From Lentzea terrae (GTDB taxonomy: Bacteria > Actinomycetota > Actinomycetes > Mycobacteriales > Pseudonocardiaceae): a DNA stretch of 64,000 bases. The notes below the pieces were generated by a model that saw only the letters and a list, made by a program, of their open reading frames with translations, did no database searches and was not told the DNA's origin. Both the position numbers and the translations under genes were made by a program. Shown here piece after piece: positions 1-8,001 of this stretch (the first letter of the stretch is position 1; the number at the start of each line of letters is the position of its first letter). The DNA is taken from assembly GCF_003265345.1 (NCBI RefSeq), contig NZ_QFWW01000004.1, positions 217,846 through 281,845 of the forward strand, written 5' to 3'.

Positions 1-322
1 CGGGCCTGCCCAGCACGGCCTCCGCGCGGACGACGCCCATCGCGATCTTCTTGTAGGCGATCTCCGCGCGGACGGCGAGCGGAGTGGCCTTGCCGAGGTG
101 CGCGGCGAACGCGGCCATCACGACGGCGCCGGACGCGCTCTCGGCGAGGCCGAACATCATCGCGGCGTGCGGCCCGCCGATGTGGTTGTGCAGGTCCGGG
201 TTGTCCGGCAGCACCGCCACGATGCGGCTGGGGGAGACCTCCTCGAACTCGATGCCGGTGGTCTTCACGTACGGCACGGCCTGCTTCATGGCATCGGCGA
301 CGAACGACACGTCTTGGCTCAT
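1..322 (-). CDS. DUF4442/PaaI-like hotdog-fold protein, C-terminus cut by window edge
   Basis: The reading frame runs off the left edge, so only the first 107 codons are present, starting from ATG at 322-320. The protein begins MSQDVSFVADAMKQAVPYVK and contains LHNHIGGPHAAMMFGLAESA, the helix with the HxGG-type loop seen in DUF4442 and PaaI-like hotdog thioesterase relatives. Members of this fold usually hydrolyse or bind acyl-CoA esters; the substrate here is unknown. The gene is divergent from the MarR gene at 497, with a strong palindrome between them. Family assignment rests on the hotdog core only, because the last third is missing. Confidence 0.7.
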   Translation of the reverse strand, partial: MSQDVSFVADAMKQAVPYVKTTGIEFEEVSPSRIVAVLPDNPDLHNHIGGPHAAMMFGLAESASGAVVMAAFAAHLGKATPLAVRAEIAYKKIAMGVVRAEAVLGRP

Positions 323-450
323 GAGACGGATGCTACCGGCGAGTAACCCACTGGGCTACCCGTCGGTAACCACCACTCGCCGTGCCTCTACCGCTCCGCT
401 CTGGAGTGAGACTCGGAACTCACTTGCAAACCGGCGGACCGAGATGGATG

Positions 451-482
451 CTTGTAGCGAGCAACTAGTTGGGTGATACAAG
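451..482. promoter_or_regulatory. Nested palindrome, candidate MarR operator
   Basis: A perfect 10-bp palindrome CAACTAGTTG (462-471) sits inside an outer perfect inverted repeat CTTGTA (451-456) / TACAAG (477-482). MarR-family repressors typically bind 16-20 bp dyads in their own promoter. The site lies directly upstream of the MarR gene and between it and the divergent hotdog gene, so it could control both. Its overlap with the upstream GTG at 473 and ATG at 485 favours the 497 start for the MarR protein. Confidence 0.55.
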
Positions 483-496
483 CAATGAGGTGTGTG

Positions 497-1009
497 ATGG
501 TCGAACCGGGGAGGTGCCACGTCGATCCCGGGCACGAGCGCGCCGATCGCGTGAGCATGGCGATGGTGCGCCTCAACAAGATGCACGCCCAGCTCACCCA
601 TCAGATGGCCAAGCAGGGCATCGACAAGTCGGCGTTCATCCTCCTGGCGACCCTGGCCGGCCTCGGCGAGTGCCGGTCCAGCGCGCTCGCGGAGGCGGTG
701 TTCTCCGACCCGTCCACGGTCAGCAGGCAGGTCGCCGCGCTGGTGAAGGACGGGCTCGTGGAGCGACGGGCTGATCCGGCCGACGGGCGGGCCAGCGTGC
801 TCGCCGTGACCGAGTCGGGACGAGGGCTGCTCGCCGAGCGGAGCCGCATGCGCATCGAGGCGTTCGAGCGGCTGTTCGCGGACTGGTCAGAAGAGGACTA
901 CCAGGCCTTCACGGAGCTGTTCGAGCGCTTCGTCCAGGACTACGAACGCACGATTCCGGCGCTCATGACCGAACGCGGGCTGGGGATCCGCGCAGGAGGG
1001 GAAAAGTAG
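497..1009 (+). CDS. MarR family transcriptional regulator
   Basis: 170-residue protein with the winged-helix arrangement of MarR repressors: a dimerisation helix, then SALAEAVFSDPSTVSRQVAAL as recognition helix, then DPADGRASVLAVTESGR as the wing. MarR proteins are dimeric repressors released by small phenolic or drug ligands. I chose ATG 497 because GAGG at 487-490 is spaced six bases before it; in-frame starts at 473 and 485 fall inside the palindrome. The stop is two bases before the efflux gene at 1012, so the two are co-transcribed, the usual arrangement of a local regulator with its drug exporter. The inducer cannot be read from sequence. Confidence 0.88.
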   Translation: MVEPGRCHVDPGHERADRVSMAMVRLNKMHAQLTHQMAKQGIDKSAFILLATLAGLGECRSSALAEAVFSDPSTVSRQVAALVKDGLVERRADPADGRASVLAVTESGRGLLAERSRMRIEAFERLFADWSEEDYQAFTELFERFVQDYERTIPALMTERGLGIRAGGEK

Positions 1010-1011
1010 AG

Positions 1012-2652
1012 ATGTCATCGACAACCGAGGCGACACCCACACCAGGCGTGTCCCTGACGCACCGGCAGATCATGACGGTGCTGTCCGGCCTGCTGCTGGG
1101 CATGTTCCTCGCGGCGCTGGACCAGATGATCGTCGCCAGCGCCATGAAGACCATCGCGGACCAGCTGCACGGCCAGACGCTGCAGGCGTGGGCGACCACC
1201 GCTTACCTGATCACCGCGACCATCACGACCCCGTTGTACGGCAAGCTTTCCGACATCTACGGGCGCAAGCCGATGTACCTCGCGGCGATCTCGTTGTTCC
1301 TCGTGGGCTCGCTGCTCTCCGGCATCGCGACGTCGATGTACGAGCTGGCCGCGTTCCGCGCGGTGCAGGGGCTCGGCGCCGGCGGTCTGATGTCGCTGGC
1401 GTTCGCGATCATGGCGGACATCATCTCGCCGCGTGAGCGCAACAAGTACTCGGCGTACTTCATGGCGGTGTTCGGTTCGGCGAGCGTGCTCGGGCCGGTC
1501 ATCGGCGGTGTGTTCGCGGGCCTCCCCTCGTTCCTCGGGGTCACCGGCTGGCGCTGGGTGTTCCTCGTGAACGTGCCGATCGCGCTGCTCGCGCTGTTCG
1601 TCGTCGGCCGCGTCCTGAACATCCCGCACAACCGGGTCGACCACCGCATCGACTACTTCGGCGCGCTGACGCTGACCGTCGGCCTGGTGCCGCTGCTGAT
1701 CGTGGCCGAGCAGGGCCGCGAGTGGGGCTGGGCGTCCGGCACGTCGATCGCCATGTACGTGACCGGTGTGCTCGGTCTGCTGGCGTTCGTGTGGGTCGAG
1801 AGCCGCATGGGCGACGAGGCGCTGCTGCCGATGCGGATGTTCCGCAACCACACGTTCGCGCTGGGCAACTCGATCAACTTCGTGCTCGGCATCGGCATGT
1901 TCGGCGGCATGGTCTCCATCCCGCTGTACCTGCAGATCGTGAAGGGCGTCTCGCCGACGGTCTCCGGTCTGATGCTGCTGCCGATGACGTTCGGCATCAT
2001 GACGGCCACGGCGATCGCGGGCCGGATCACGTCGAACACCGGGCGCTACAAGATCTTCCCGATCATCGGCGCCGGACTGATGTCGATCGCGTTGTTCCTG
2101 TTCAGCACCATCGGCACGGACACGCCGAACTGGCTGACCATGATCTACATGTTCGTCATGGGCGCCGGGCTGGGCCAGTGCATGCAGACGCTGCTGCTGG
2201 CGATCCAGAACGACGCCGAACCGCGGGACATGGGTGTGGCGACCGCTTCGGCGACGTTCTTCCGCCAGATCGGTGGCACGGTCGGCACCGCGGTGTTCCT
2301 GTCGATCCTGTTCAGCACGGTCGGCGACAAGATCGCCGAGGGCCTCAAGGCCGCCGGGCAGACCGACGCGTTCCGGGCCGCGCTGGCCCAGAACCCGGAG
2401 TTCGCCAAGACGCTGCAGGCCGGTGGCGGGTCCGGAGTGGACATCAACAACACCGAGTTCCTCAACCACCTCGACCCGGTGCTGGCCAAGCCGTTCCTCG
2501 ACGGCTTCTCCGGTGCGATCGACACGGTCTTCATGACCGGCGGGATCGTGATGGTGGCGGCGTTCGTCCTCGTGTGGTTCCTGCGCGAGAAGCCGCTCTC
2601 CACCAGGTCGGGCCTGGAACGAGTCGCGGACGCCGAGGCGCTCGCGGTCTGA
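1012..2652 (+). CDS. DHA2-type (EmrB/QacA) MFS drug:proton antiporter
   Basis: 546 residues, the length of the 14-helix DHA2 family. Visible signatures are LDQMIVASAMKTIADQL in helix 1 (family motif D1, normally LDxTIVNVALP, here with Met for Thr and Ala-Ser for Asn-Val), GKLSDIYGRKP (motif A, loop 2-3), RAVQGLGAGGLMSLAF (motif B) and GPVIGGVFA (antiporter motif C). A long soluble loop near residues 440-490 precedes the last helix, as in EmrB. These proteins export amphiphilic drugs across the cytoplasmic membrane with proton exchange. The gene follows the MarR gene by two bases and ends at a strong hairpin terminator. The substrate is unknown. Confidence 0.9.
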   Translation: MSSTTEATPTPGVSLTHRQIMTVLSGLLLGMFLAALDQMIVASAMKTIADQLHGQTLQAWATTAYLITATITTPLYGKLSDIYGRKPMYLAAISLFLVGSLLSGIATSMYELAAFRAVQGLGAGGLMSLAFAIMADIISPRERNKYSAYFMAVFGSASVLGPVIGGVFAGLPSFLGVTGWRWVFLVNVPIALLALFVVGRVLNIPHNRVDHRIDYFGALTLTVGLVPLLIVAEQGREWGWASGTSIAMYVTGVLGLLAFVWVESRMGDEALLPMRMFRNHTFALGNSINFVLGIGMFGGMVSIPLYLQIVKGVSPTVSGLMLLPMTFGIMTATAIAGRITSNTGRYKIFPIIGAGLMSIALFLFSTIGTDTPNWLTMIYMFVMGAGLGQCMQTLLLAIQNDAEPRDMGVATASATFFRQIGGTVGTAVFLSILFSTVGDKIAEGLKAAGQTDAFRAALAQNPEFAKTLQAGGGSGVDINNTEFLNHLDPVLAKPFLDGFSGAIDTVFMTGGIVMVAAFVLVWFLREKPLSTRSGLERVADAEALAV

Positions 2653-2663
2653 GACGGGCAACA

Positions 2664-2694
2664 AAAAAGGGGCCGCTGCGTGCGGCCCCTTTTT
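2664..2694. terminator. Bidirectional rho-independent terminator between efflux gene and ppa
   Basis: Perfect 13-bp stem AAAAAGGGGCCGC (2664-2676) and GCGGCCCCTTTTT (2682-2694) with a 5-base loop. The stem begins with A5 and ends with T5, so it works on either strand for the two convergent genes. Confidence 0.92.
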
Positions 2695-2701
2695 GGCGTG
2701 C

Positions 2702-3208
2702 TCAGTGGTGAACTTCGCCGTTCGCCTCGGCGTCCTTGAGACGCTGGTAGGAGCGGACGATCTCGGCCTCGGCCTCGGTGCGGCCGACCCAGGTCGCGCC
2801 CTCGACGCTCTTGCCGGGCTCGAGGTCCTTGTAGACCTCGAAGAAGTGCTGGATCTCCAGGCGGTCGAACTCCGCCAGGTGGTGGATGTCGCGCAGGTGC
2901 TCGTGGCGCGGGTCGTAGGCGGGGACGCACAGAACCTTGTCGTCGCCGCCCTTCTCGTCGGTCATGCGGAACATGCCGATGGCACGCGCCGCGATCAGGC
3001 AGCCCGGGAACGTCGGCTCCTGGACGAGAACGAGGGCGTCCAGCGGGTCGCCGTCCTCACCCAGGGTGTTCTCGATGAACCCGTAGTCGGCCGGGTACTG
3101 CGTCGACGTGAACAACGTGCGGTCGAGGCGGATGCGACCAGACTTGTGGTCCACCTCGTACTTGTTGCGCACGCCCTTGGGGATCTCGATCAGGACGTCG
3201 AACTCCAC
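2702..3208 (-). CDS. ppa: Inorganic pyrophosphatase, family I
   Basis: 168 residues. Hydrolyses pyrophosphate to phosphate, pulling biosynthetic reactions such as tRNA charging forward. The signature [10 protein letters not shown] with its metal-binding aspartates is intact, as are RNKYE near the N-terminus, YPADYGFI and the lysine-rich KGGDDKVL. Start set at GTG 3208 (protein begins [12 protein letters not shown], matching the usual MQFDVxIEIPKG start), with GAGG four bases upstream; the frame is open further upstream but family length argues against it. Divergent from dacB across about 120 bp, the same ppa/dacB neighbourhood as in mycobacteria. Confidence 0.95.
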   Translation of the reverse strand: MEFDVLIEIPKGVRNKYEVDHKSGRIRLDRTLFTSTQYPADYGFIENTLGEDGDPLDALVLVQEPTFPGCLIAARAIGMFRMTDEKGGDDKVLCVPAYDPRHEHLRDIHHLAEFDRLEIQHFFEVYKDLEPGKSVEGATWVGRTEAEAEIVRSYQRLKDAEANGEVHH

Positions 3209-3331
3209 TGGTCCTCGCTCATGTAGCCCATTCGTGACGCCACTAGTGTGGACCACGACGCCCTGTCAACCCTCATCGGAGTGGCGGCTTGAGGGTGTGA
3301 GATTGCCCGTACAGAGCTGACGGAGGCCCTC

Positions 3332-5383
3332 TTGCCGGACGAGCCCCAGTGGCCGACCGACGATGACGACGCGGATCTGAACGAGCCGCTCGCCGAGCCA
3401 ACGGTGCAGGTCAGCCGCCCGTCACTCGATCAGCCGACCATGCGGTTCCCGGTCGCGGCGGTGCTGAAGCCACCGTCCACTCCGGAAGCGCCGCGCTCGT
3501 CCCCGGTTCGTTCCGCTCCGAACGGTGCCGCAGCCGCGGCGGGCGGCACGACTGTGCCTTTGAACGGTTCCGGCGGTCTTCCGGCGTCTCCCGGTGGATC
3601 TTCGGGTGGGAAGTCTCACGGGCAGGTTGGGCCGGACGGTGGCCAACCTGCGGAGCCGCCGCGTGCGGCGCCGGTGCGGATCACGCCGGGCGACCACGGC
3701 AAGCCCGCGCCGGTGGTCGAGCCGAAGAACGACCAGACCCGCGTGGTGCCGAAGCCCGAGCAGAAGACGACGGAGCTGTCCGTTCCGCCCGGCAAGACGG
3801 CGCGGGTCGACCAGTTGTCGGAGAAGTCGTGGTTCGACCAGCCGGTCAGAACCGAGGCACCGGCCCCGCGACCGCAACCGCCTCGCGTCGAGCCGGTACT
3901 GCCGCCACCCCCGCCGCCACCGCCTCCTCCGGCACCCAAGGAAGAGCCGGTTCGCGAGACGCTCCCCGTCTCCGGTTACGACGAAGAGCCGCAAGACCGG
4001 CTGACCGGCTCCGACGAGCCGAAGAAGGGTCGCAAGCCGCTCGCGGTCGTCCTCGGTCTGCTGGTCGTCGCGGCACTCGCCGGCGCCAGCATCTACGCGG
4101 TCAACGAGTTCGGCGGACCGGCGGCGATCCAGACCAAGCCCCCTGCCGCGCCCGCCAACGTCCAGCCGCTGGTCAAGGCGGCGACGGCAGGTGCGCCGGC
4201 GGCGACTGCGGCCGGTGTGCGGGCCGCGCTCGCCGGTCCCGCGGGCAACTCCGCGCTCGGCACCCTGAACGGCACGGTCGTCGACCCGGCCAGCGGCGCC
4301 GTGCTCTGGCAGCAGGGCGACACCACGCCGTCGACCCCGGCGTCGAGCCTCAAGATCCTCACGGCCGCAGCGGCACTGCTCAGCCTGGAGAAGACCGACC
4401 AGCTGTCCACCAAGGTCGTCCAGGGCGCGGAGCCCGGCACCGTGGTGATCGTCGGCGGTGGCGACCCGACGATCTCCGGCACGCCCGGCAGCTCCGTCTA
4501 CCCCGGTGCGGCCACCCTCGACGACCTGGTCAACCAGGTGAAGCAGAAGGGCGTGGTCACCAAGGTCCAGTTCGACCTCAGCCGGTACGCGGGCGAGGCG
4601 CTCGGCCCGCAGTGGGAGAGCGCGGACATCGCCGGCGGCTCGGTGGCGCCGATCGTGCCGTTCATGATCGACGGCGGCCGGTTCGACCCGAAGAAGGACG
4701 TCTCGGCGCGCACCGGCAGCCCGGCCCAGTCGGCGGCGGACGCGTTCGCGCAGCGCATCGGGGCTCCCGGCGCGACCATCGGCACGGCTCCGCCCGGCGC
4801 GCAGGTGCTCGGCGAGATCAAGTCGGCGCCGATCGAGCAGCTCGTCGACAACATGATGCAGATCTCGGACAACGTCCTCACCGAGGCGATCGCCCGCGAG
4901 ATCGCGATCAAGTCGGGCAACGAGCCGTCGTTCACGGGCGGGGTCAAGGCCGTCCGGGACGTCCTGACCAAGAACGGGTTCGACCTCACCGGGGCGAACT
5001 TCGTCGACGGCAGCGGGCTTTCCGCCACGAACAAGCTCCCCGCCAAGCTGCTCACCGACGTGCTGACGACCGCGGCCAAGCCCACGCTGGACGACCCGCG
5101 CACGGCGAAGCTGCGGCCGTTGCTGACGGCACTGCCGGTGGCGGGCGGCAGCGGCACCCTCGCCGGTCGGTACGCCGGCAGCGCGGCCGGCGGCAAGGGC
5201 TGGGTGCGGGCCAAGACCGGCACGCTCACCGGCGTCAACGCGCTCGCCGGCATGGTCGTCGACGTGGACGGACGGGTGCTCGTGTTCGCGTTCATGTCGG
5301 CGAGCAACCGCAACCCGGAGACCGAGGTGCGGCCCGCGCTCGACGTGATGGCCGCTGCGTTGCGGGGCTGTGGCTGTTCGTAG
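3332..5383 (+). CDS. dacB: D-alanyl-D-alanine carboxypeptidase/endopeptidase, PBP4 type (peptidase S13), with long N-terminal extension
   Basis: 683 residues from TTG 3332, with GGAGG five bases upstream. Residues 1-235 are a proline-rich, acidic, low-complexity region including a run of ten prolines near 191-200; residues about 236-256 form one transmembrane helix; the rest is the extracellular S13 catalytic domain. Active-site motifs are intact: SSLK (Ser338, Lys341), SDN (512-514) and KTG (628-630). The enzyme trims or cleaves peptidoglycan peptides. The cytoplasmic extension is much longer than in the roughly 460-residue mycobacterial homologue. Upstream of the DUF2342, tilS and hpt genes on the same strand. 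Confidence 0.92.
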   Translation: MPDEPQWPTDDDDADLNEPLAEPTVQVSRPSLDQPTMRFPVAAVLKPPSTPEAPRSSPVRSAPNGAAAAAGGTTVPLNGSGGLPASPGGSSGGKSHGQVGPDGGQPAEPPRAAPVRITPGDHGKPAPVVEPKNDQTRVVPKPEQKTTELSVPPGKTARVDQLSEKSWFDQPVRTEAPAPRPQPPRVEPVLPPPPPPPPPPAPKEEPVRETLPVSGYDEEPQDRLTGSDEPKKGRKPLAVVLGLLVVAALAGASIYAVNEFGGPAAIQTKPPAAPANVQPLVKAATAGAPAATAAGVRAALAGPAGNSALGTLNGTVVDPASGAVLWQQGDTTPSTPASSLKILTAAAALLSLEKTDQLSTKVVQGAEPGTVVIVGGGDPTISGTPGSSVYPGAATLDDLVNQVKQKGVVTKVQFDLSRYAGEALGPQWESADIAGGSVAPIVPFMIDGGRFDPKKDVSARTGSPAQSAADAFAQRIGAPGATIGTAPPGAQVLGEIKSAPIEQLVDNMMQISDNVLTEAIAREIAIKSGNEPSFTGGVKAVRDVLTKNGFDLTGANFVDGSGLSATNKLPAKLLTDVLTTAAKPTLDDPRTAKLRPLLTALPVAGGSGTLAGRYAGSAAGGKGWVRAKTGTLTGVNALAGMVVDVDGRVLVFAFMSASNRNPETEVRPALDVMAAALRGCGCS

Positions 5384-5411
5384 CGGGGCGTGCGCAGGTA
5401 GCGTCGGCAGG

Positions 5412-6455
5412 GTGAACGGCGCGACGGAGGCAGAGCTCGGCCCGGTGGACTGGGAGCTGGCGGTTTCGACCGCCGTGCGGCTCGTGCGACCAGGTCCGGT
5501 GATCGGGAAGGACGAGGCGGACCACGTCGTCGGCAGACTTCGCGAGCTTGCGCCTCAGGCCGAGGTGCACGTCCGCGAGCTGACGGGCCTCGGCCAGGGT
5601 CTGCCGTTGCTGCCCGGTGAGGTCGTCGACCGTCCCGCGTGGGTGCGCGCGGCCGCCCAGGGACTGGCGGCGTTGACGGGCCCCGCGATGCCGCGGCAGG
5701 CCGGTGCGATGGCGAGCATCCTCGCGGGCACGGCCGGTGTGCAGGCCGGTGTCGTGATGGCGTTCCTGTCGTCGCGCGTGCTCGGCCAGTACGACCCGTT
5801 CAGCCCCAACGACCAGCTGGCAGGACGCCTGCTGCTCGTCGCACCGAACATCGTTGGCGCGCAACAGGCTCTGGACGTCCCGGCGGACGACTTCCGGATG
5901 TGGGTGTGCCTGCACGAGTGCACGCACCGCCTCCAGTTCACCGGTGTGCCGTGGCTGCGCAGGTACTTCTCCGACCAGGTCACCACGCTGCTCTCCACAA
6001 TGGACGACGACCGCGCGCCGCTGCCGGAGGTCATCCGCGACTTCCGGCACAAGCTGCGCGCCGGCGACGGTCCGATCGGCCTGATCGAGCTCATCCAGTC
6101 GCCGCAGCAGAAAGCCGTGCTGGACCGGCTGATCGCACTGTCCACTTTGCTCGAAGGCCACGCGGACCACGTGATGGACGCGGTCGGCCCGTCGGTCGTG
6201 CCGTCGGTGGGCACGATCCGGAGTCGCTTCACCGCGCGTCGCAAGGGCGGTGGCCTGCTCGACCGGGTGCTGCGCACGTTGCTCGGCGTGGACGCGAAGG
6301 TGCGCCAGTACGAGGAGGGCGCGGCGTTCACCGAGTACGTCGTGGAGCGCGTCGGCATGGACGGCTTCAACGCGATCTGGACCTCCGCCGAGACCCTGCC
6401 GACCCGCGCCGAGATCACCGAGCCGATGACCTGGCTGCGCCGCGTGGCCCCATGA
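5412..6455 (+). CDS. DUF2342 zinc-dependent metalloprotease-like protein
   Basis: 347 residues from GTG 5412; the frame opens at 5370 inside dacB, but translation from GTG 5412 gives the family-like start VNGATEAELGPVDWELA. The protein carries an HExxH zinc motif (LHECTHRLQF) and a downstream LLEGHADHVMD segment that could supply the third ligand, as expected for the DUF2342/TIGR03624 family. Its substrate is not established. Located between dacB and tilS in the same order as in M. tuberculosis (from memory). Possibly a cytoplasmic peptidase; no signal peptide is visible. Confidence 0.82.
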   Translation: MNGATEAELGPVDWELAVSTAVRLVRPGPVIGKDEADHVVGRLRELAPQAEVHVRELTGLGQGLPLLPGEVVDRPAWVRAAAQGLAALTGPAMPRQAGAMASILAGTAGVQAGVVMAFLSSRVLGQYDPFSPNDQLAGRLLLVAPNIVGAQQALDVPADDFRMWVCLHECTHRLQFTGVPWLRRYFSDQVTTLLSTMDDDRAPLPEVIRDFRHKLRAGDGPIGLIELIQSPQQKAVLDRLIALSTLLEGHADHVMDAVGPSVVPSVGTIRSRFTARRKGGGLLDRVLRTLLGVDAKVRQYEEGAAFTEYVVERVGMDGFNAIWTSAETLPTRAEITEPMTWLRRVAP

Positions 6456-6465
6456 GCGTGGCACC

Positions 6466-7377
6466 GTGAACGGTCCGGTCGCCGAGGTCAGGACGGCGGT
6501 TCGCAGGTTCCTGGACGAGGTGCGCCCGGACGCGGTGACCGTCGCGGTCTCCGGCGGCGCCGACTCGTTGGCGCTGGCTTGCTGCGTGGGCCGGCTGGTG
6601 CCCGGCGCGTCCGCGGTGGTCGTCGACCACCGGCTGCAGCCCGGTTCCGACGAGGTGGCGTTGCGCGCGGCCCGGCAATGCGCGGAGTTCGGTCTCGTGG
6701 CGCGCGTGGAGGCCGTTGAGGTCTCGGGGCCTGGTGGTCCCGAGGCGGCGGCCCGCAACGCCCGCTACGCCGCGCTGAGGCCCTCGTCCGGCGTCGTGCT
6801 GCTCGGCCACACCCTGGACGACCAGGCGGAGACCGTGCTGCTCGGCCTCGGCCGCGGCTCCGGTCCGCGTTCGATCGCCGGCATGCGTTCGTGGGACCCG
6901 CCGTGGGGACGACCACTGCTCGGTGTGTCGCGCGCGGTCACCCGTGCTTTCTGCGCGGAGCAGGGCATCGAGGTGTGGGAGGACCCGCACAACTCGGATC
7001 CGTCGTTCACCCGCGTGCGGCTGCGTTCGGAAGTCCTGCCGTTGCTGGAGGACGTGCTGCAGGGCGGCGTCGCGTCGTCGTTGGCCCGCACGGCGGCCCA
7101 GCTGCGCGAGGACTGTGACGCACTCGACTCGCTGGCCGCGGCGTTCGCCGGCGACTGCTGTGCCGTGGACGACATCGCCGAGTTGCCCGTCGCACTGCGA
7201 CGCAGAGTGCTCAGGTCGTGGCTCATCGACGAAGGTGTGCCGGAACTGTCCGATTCGCACCTGCGTCGTGTTGACGCACTGGTGAGTGAATGGCGCGGTC
7301 AGGGCGGTGTCTGGCTACCTGGCGGCTTTGTCGTGCGGCGTGCGCATGGCAGGCTCGTTGTGGAACCACAGTCTTAA
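6466..7377 (+). CDS. tilS: tRNA(Ile)-lysidine synthase
   Basis: 303 residues from GTG 6466. The PP-loop ATP pyrophosphatase motif SGGADS is at residues 29-34, followed by [19 protein letters not shown], which is the diagnostic TilS segment. The enzyme adds lysine to C34 of tRNA-Ile(CAU), changing its anticodon to read AUA; it is normally essential. At about 300 residues it is the short actinobacterial form with a reduced C-terminal region. It sits ten bases after the DUF2342 gene and 17 bases before hpt, the tilS-hpt order that is common in bacteria. Confidence 0.94.
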   Translation: MNGPVAEVRTAVRRFLDEVRPDAVTVAVSGGADSLALACCVGRLVPGASAVVVDHRLQPGSDEVALRAARQCAEFGLVARVEAVEVSGPGGPEAAARNARYAALRPSSGVVLLGHTLDDQAETVLLGLGRGSGPRSIAGMRSWDPPWGRPLLGVSRAVTRAFCAEQGIEVWEDPHNSDPSFTRVRLRSEVLPLLEDVLQGGVASSLARTAAQLREDCDALDSLAAAFAGDCCAVDDIAELPVALRRRVLRSWLIDEGVPELSDSHLRRVDALVSEWRGQGGVWLPGGFVVRRAHGRLVVEPQS

Positions 7378-7394
7378 GCAGAGGGGACCTGTCC

Positions 7395-7943
7395 GTGTAC
7401 GACGGCGACATCGCATCCGTGCTCATCACCGAGCAGGAGATCAGCGACAAGGTCACCGAGCTCGCCAAGCAGGTCGCGGATGATCACCCAGAAGGTGACT
7501 CCGACCTCGTGCTGATCACCGTCCTCAAGGGCGCTGTGATGTTCATGGCCGATCTCGCCCGCGCGCTGCCCGTTCCGGTGCAGCTCGAGTTCATGGCCGT
7601 TTCGTCCTACGGCTCCTCCACGTCCTCGTCGGGCGTGGTGCGGATCCTGAAGGACCTGGACCGCGACATCGCCGACCGCAGGGTGGTGATCGTCGAGGAC
7701 ATCATCGACTCGGGGCTGACGCTGTCGTGGCTGCTGAAGAACCTGCAGTCGCGCAGGCCGCGGTCGCTCGAGGTGTGCACGCTGCTGCGCAAGCCCGACG
7801 CGGTGAAGGTCGAGGTGCCGGTGAAGTACGTCGGCTTCGACATCCCCAACGAGTTCGTCGTCGGCTACGGCCTCGACTACGCGGAGCGCTACCGCGACCT
7901 GCCGTACATCGGCACGCTGGACCCGAAGGTCTACTCCAGCTGA
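7395..7943 (+). CDS. hpt: Hypoxanthine phosphoribosyltransferase
   Basis: 182 residues from GTG 7395, with GAGGGG eight bases upstream; upstream in-frame starts lie inside tilS and would add a non-homologous tail. The PRPP-binding motif [13 protein letters not shown] is intact, and [13 protein letters not shown] and [12 protein letters not shown] form the pyrophosphate and catalytic loops. It salvages hypoxanthine or guanine to IMP or GMP. The gene ends the dacB-DUF2342-tilS-hpt run and is followed by an 18-bp terminator stem. In most actinomycetes ftsH and the folate genes lie next to it; here they are separated by the von Willebrand gene. Confidence 0.95.
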   Translation: MYDGDIASVLITEQEISDKVTELAKQVADDHPEGDSDLVLITVLKGAVMFMADLARALPVPVQLEFMAVSSYGSSTSSSGVVRILKDLDRDIADRRVVIVEDIIDSGLTLSWLLKNLQSRRPRSLEVCTLLRKPDAVKVEVPVKYVGFDIPNEFVVGYGLDYAERYRDLPYIGTLDPKVYSS

Positions 7944-7950
7944 AACGACG

Positions 7951-7991
7951 AAGGGCTCCTTCATCGACATCGCGTCGATGAAGGAGCCCTT
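7951..7991. terminator. Hairpin terminator between hpt and the von Willebrand gene
   Basis: Perfect 18-bp inverted repeat AAGGGCTCCTTCATCGAC (7951-7968) / GTCGATGAAGGAGCCCTT (7974-7991) with a 5-base loop, between two convergent genes. There is no long T run, so its strength comes from the stem. Confidence 0.88.
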
Positions 7992-8001
7992 CAGCGTTTG
8001 A

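Noticed and set aside
1015-2664. Long minus-strand frame antisense to the MFS gene
   Set aside because: Shadow of a high-GC gene: highly charged, Arg/Asp/His-rich translation with no domain, and the plus strand encodes a complete membrane transporter.
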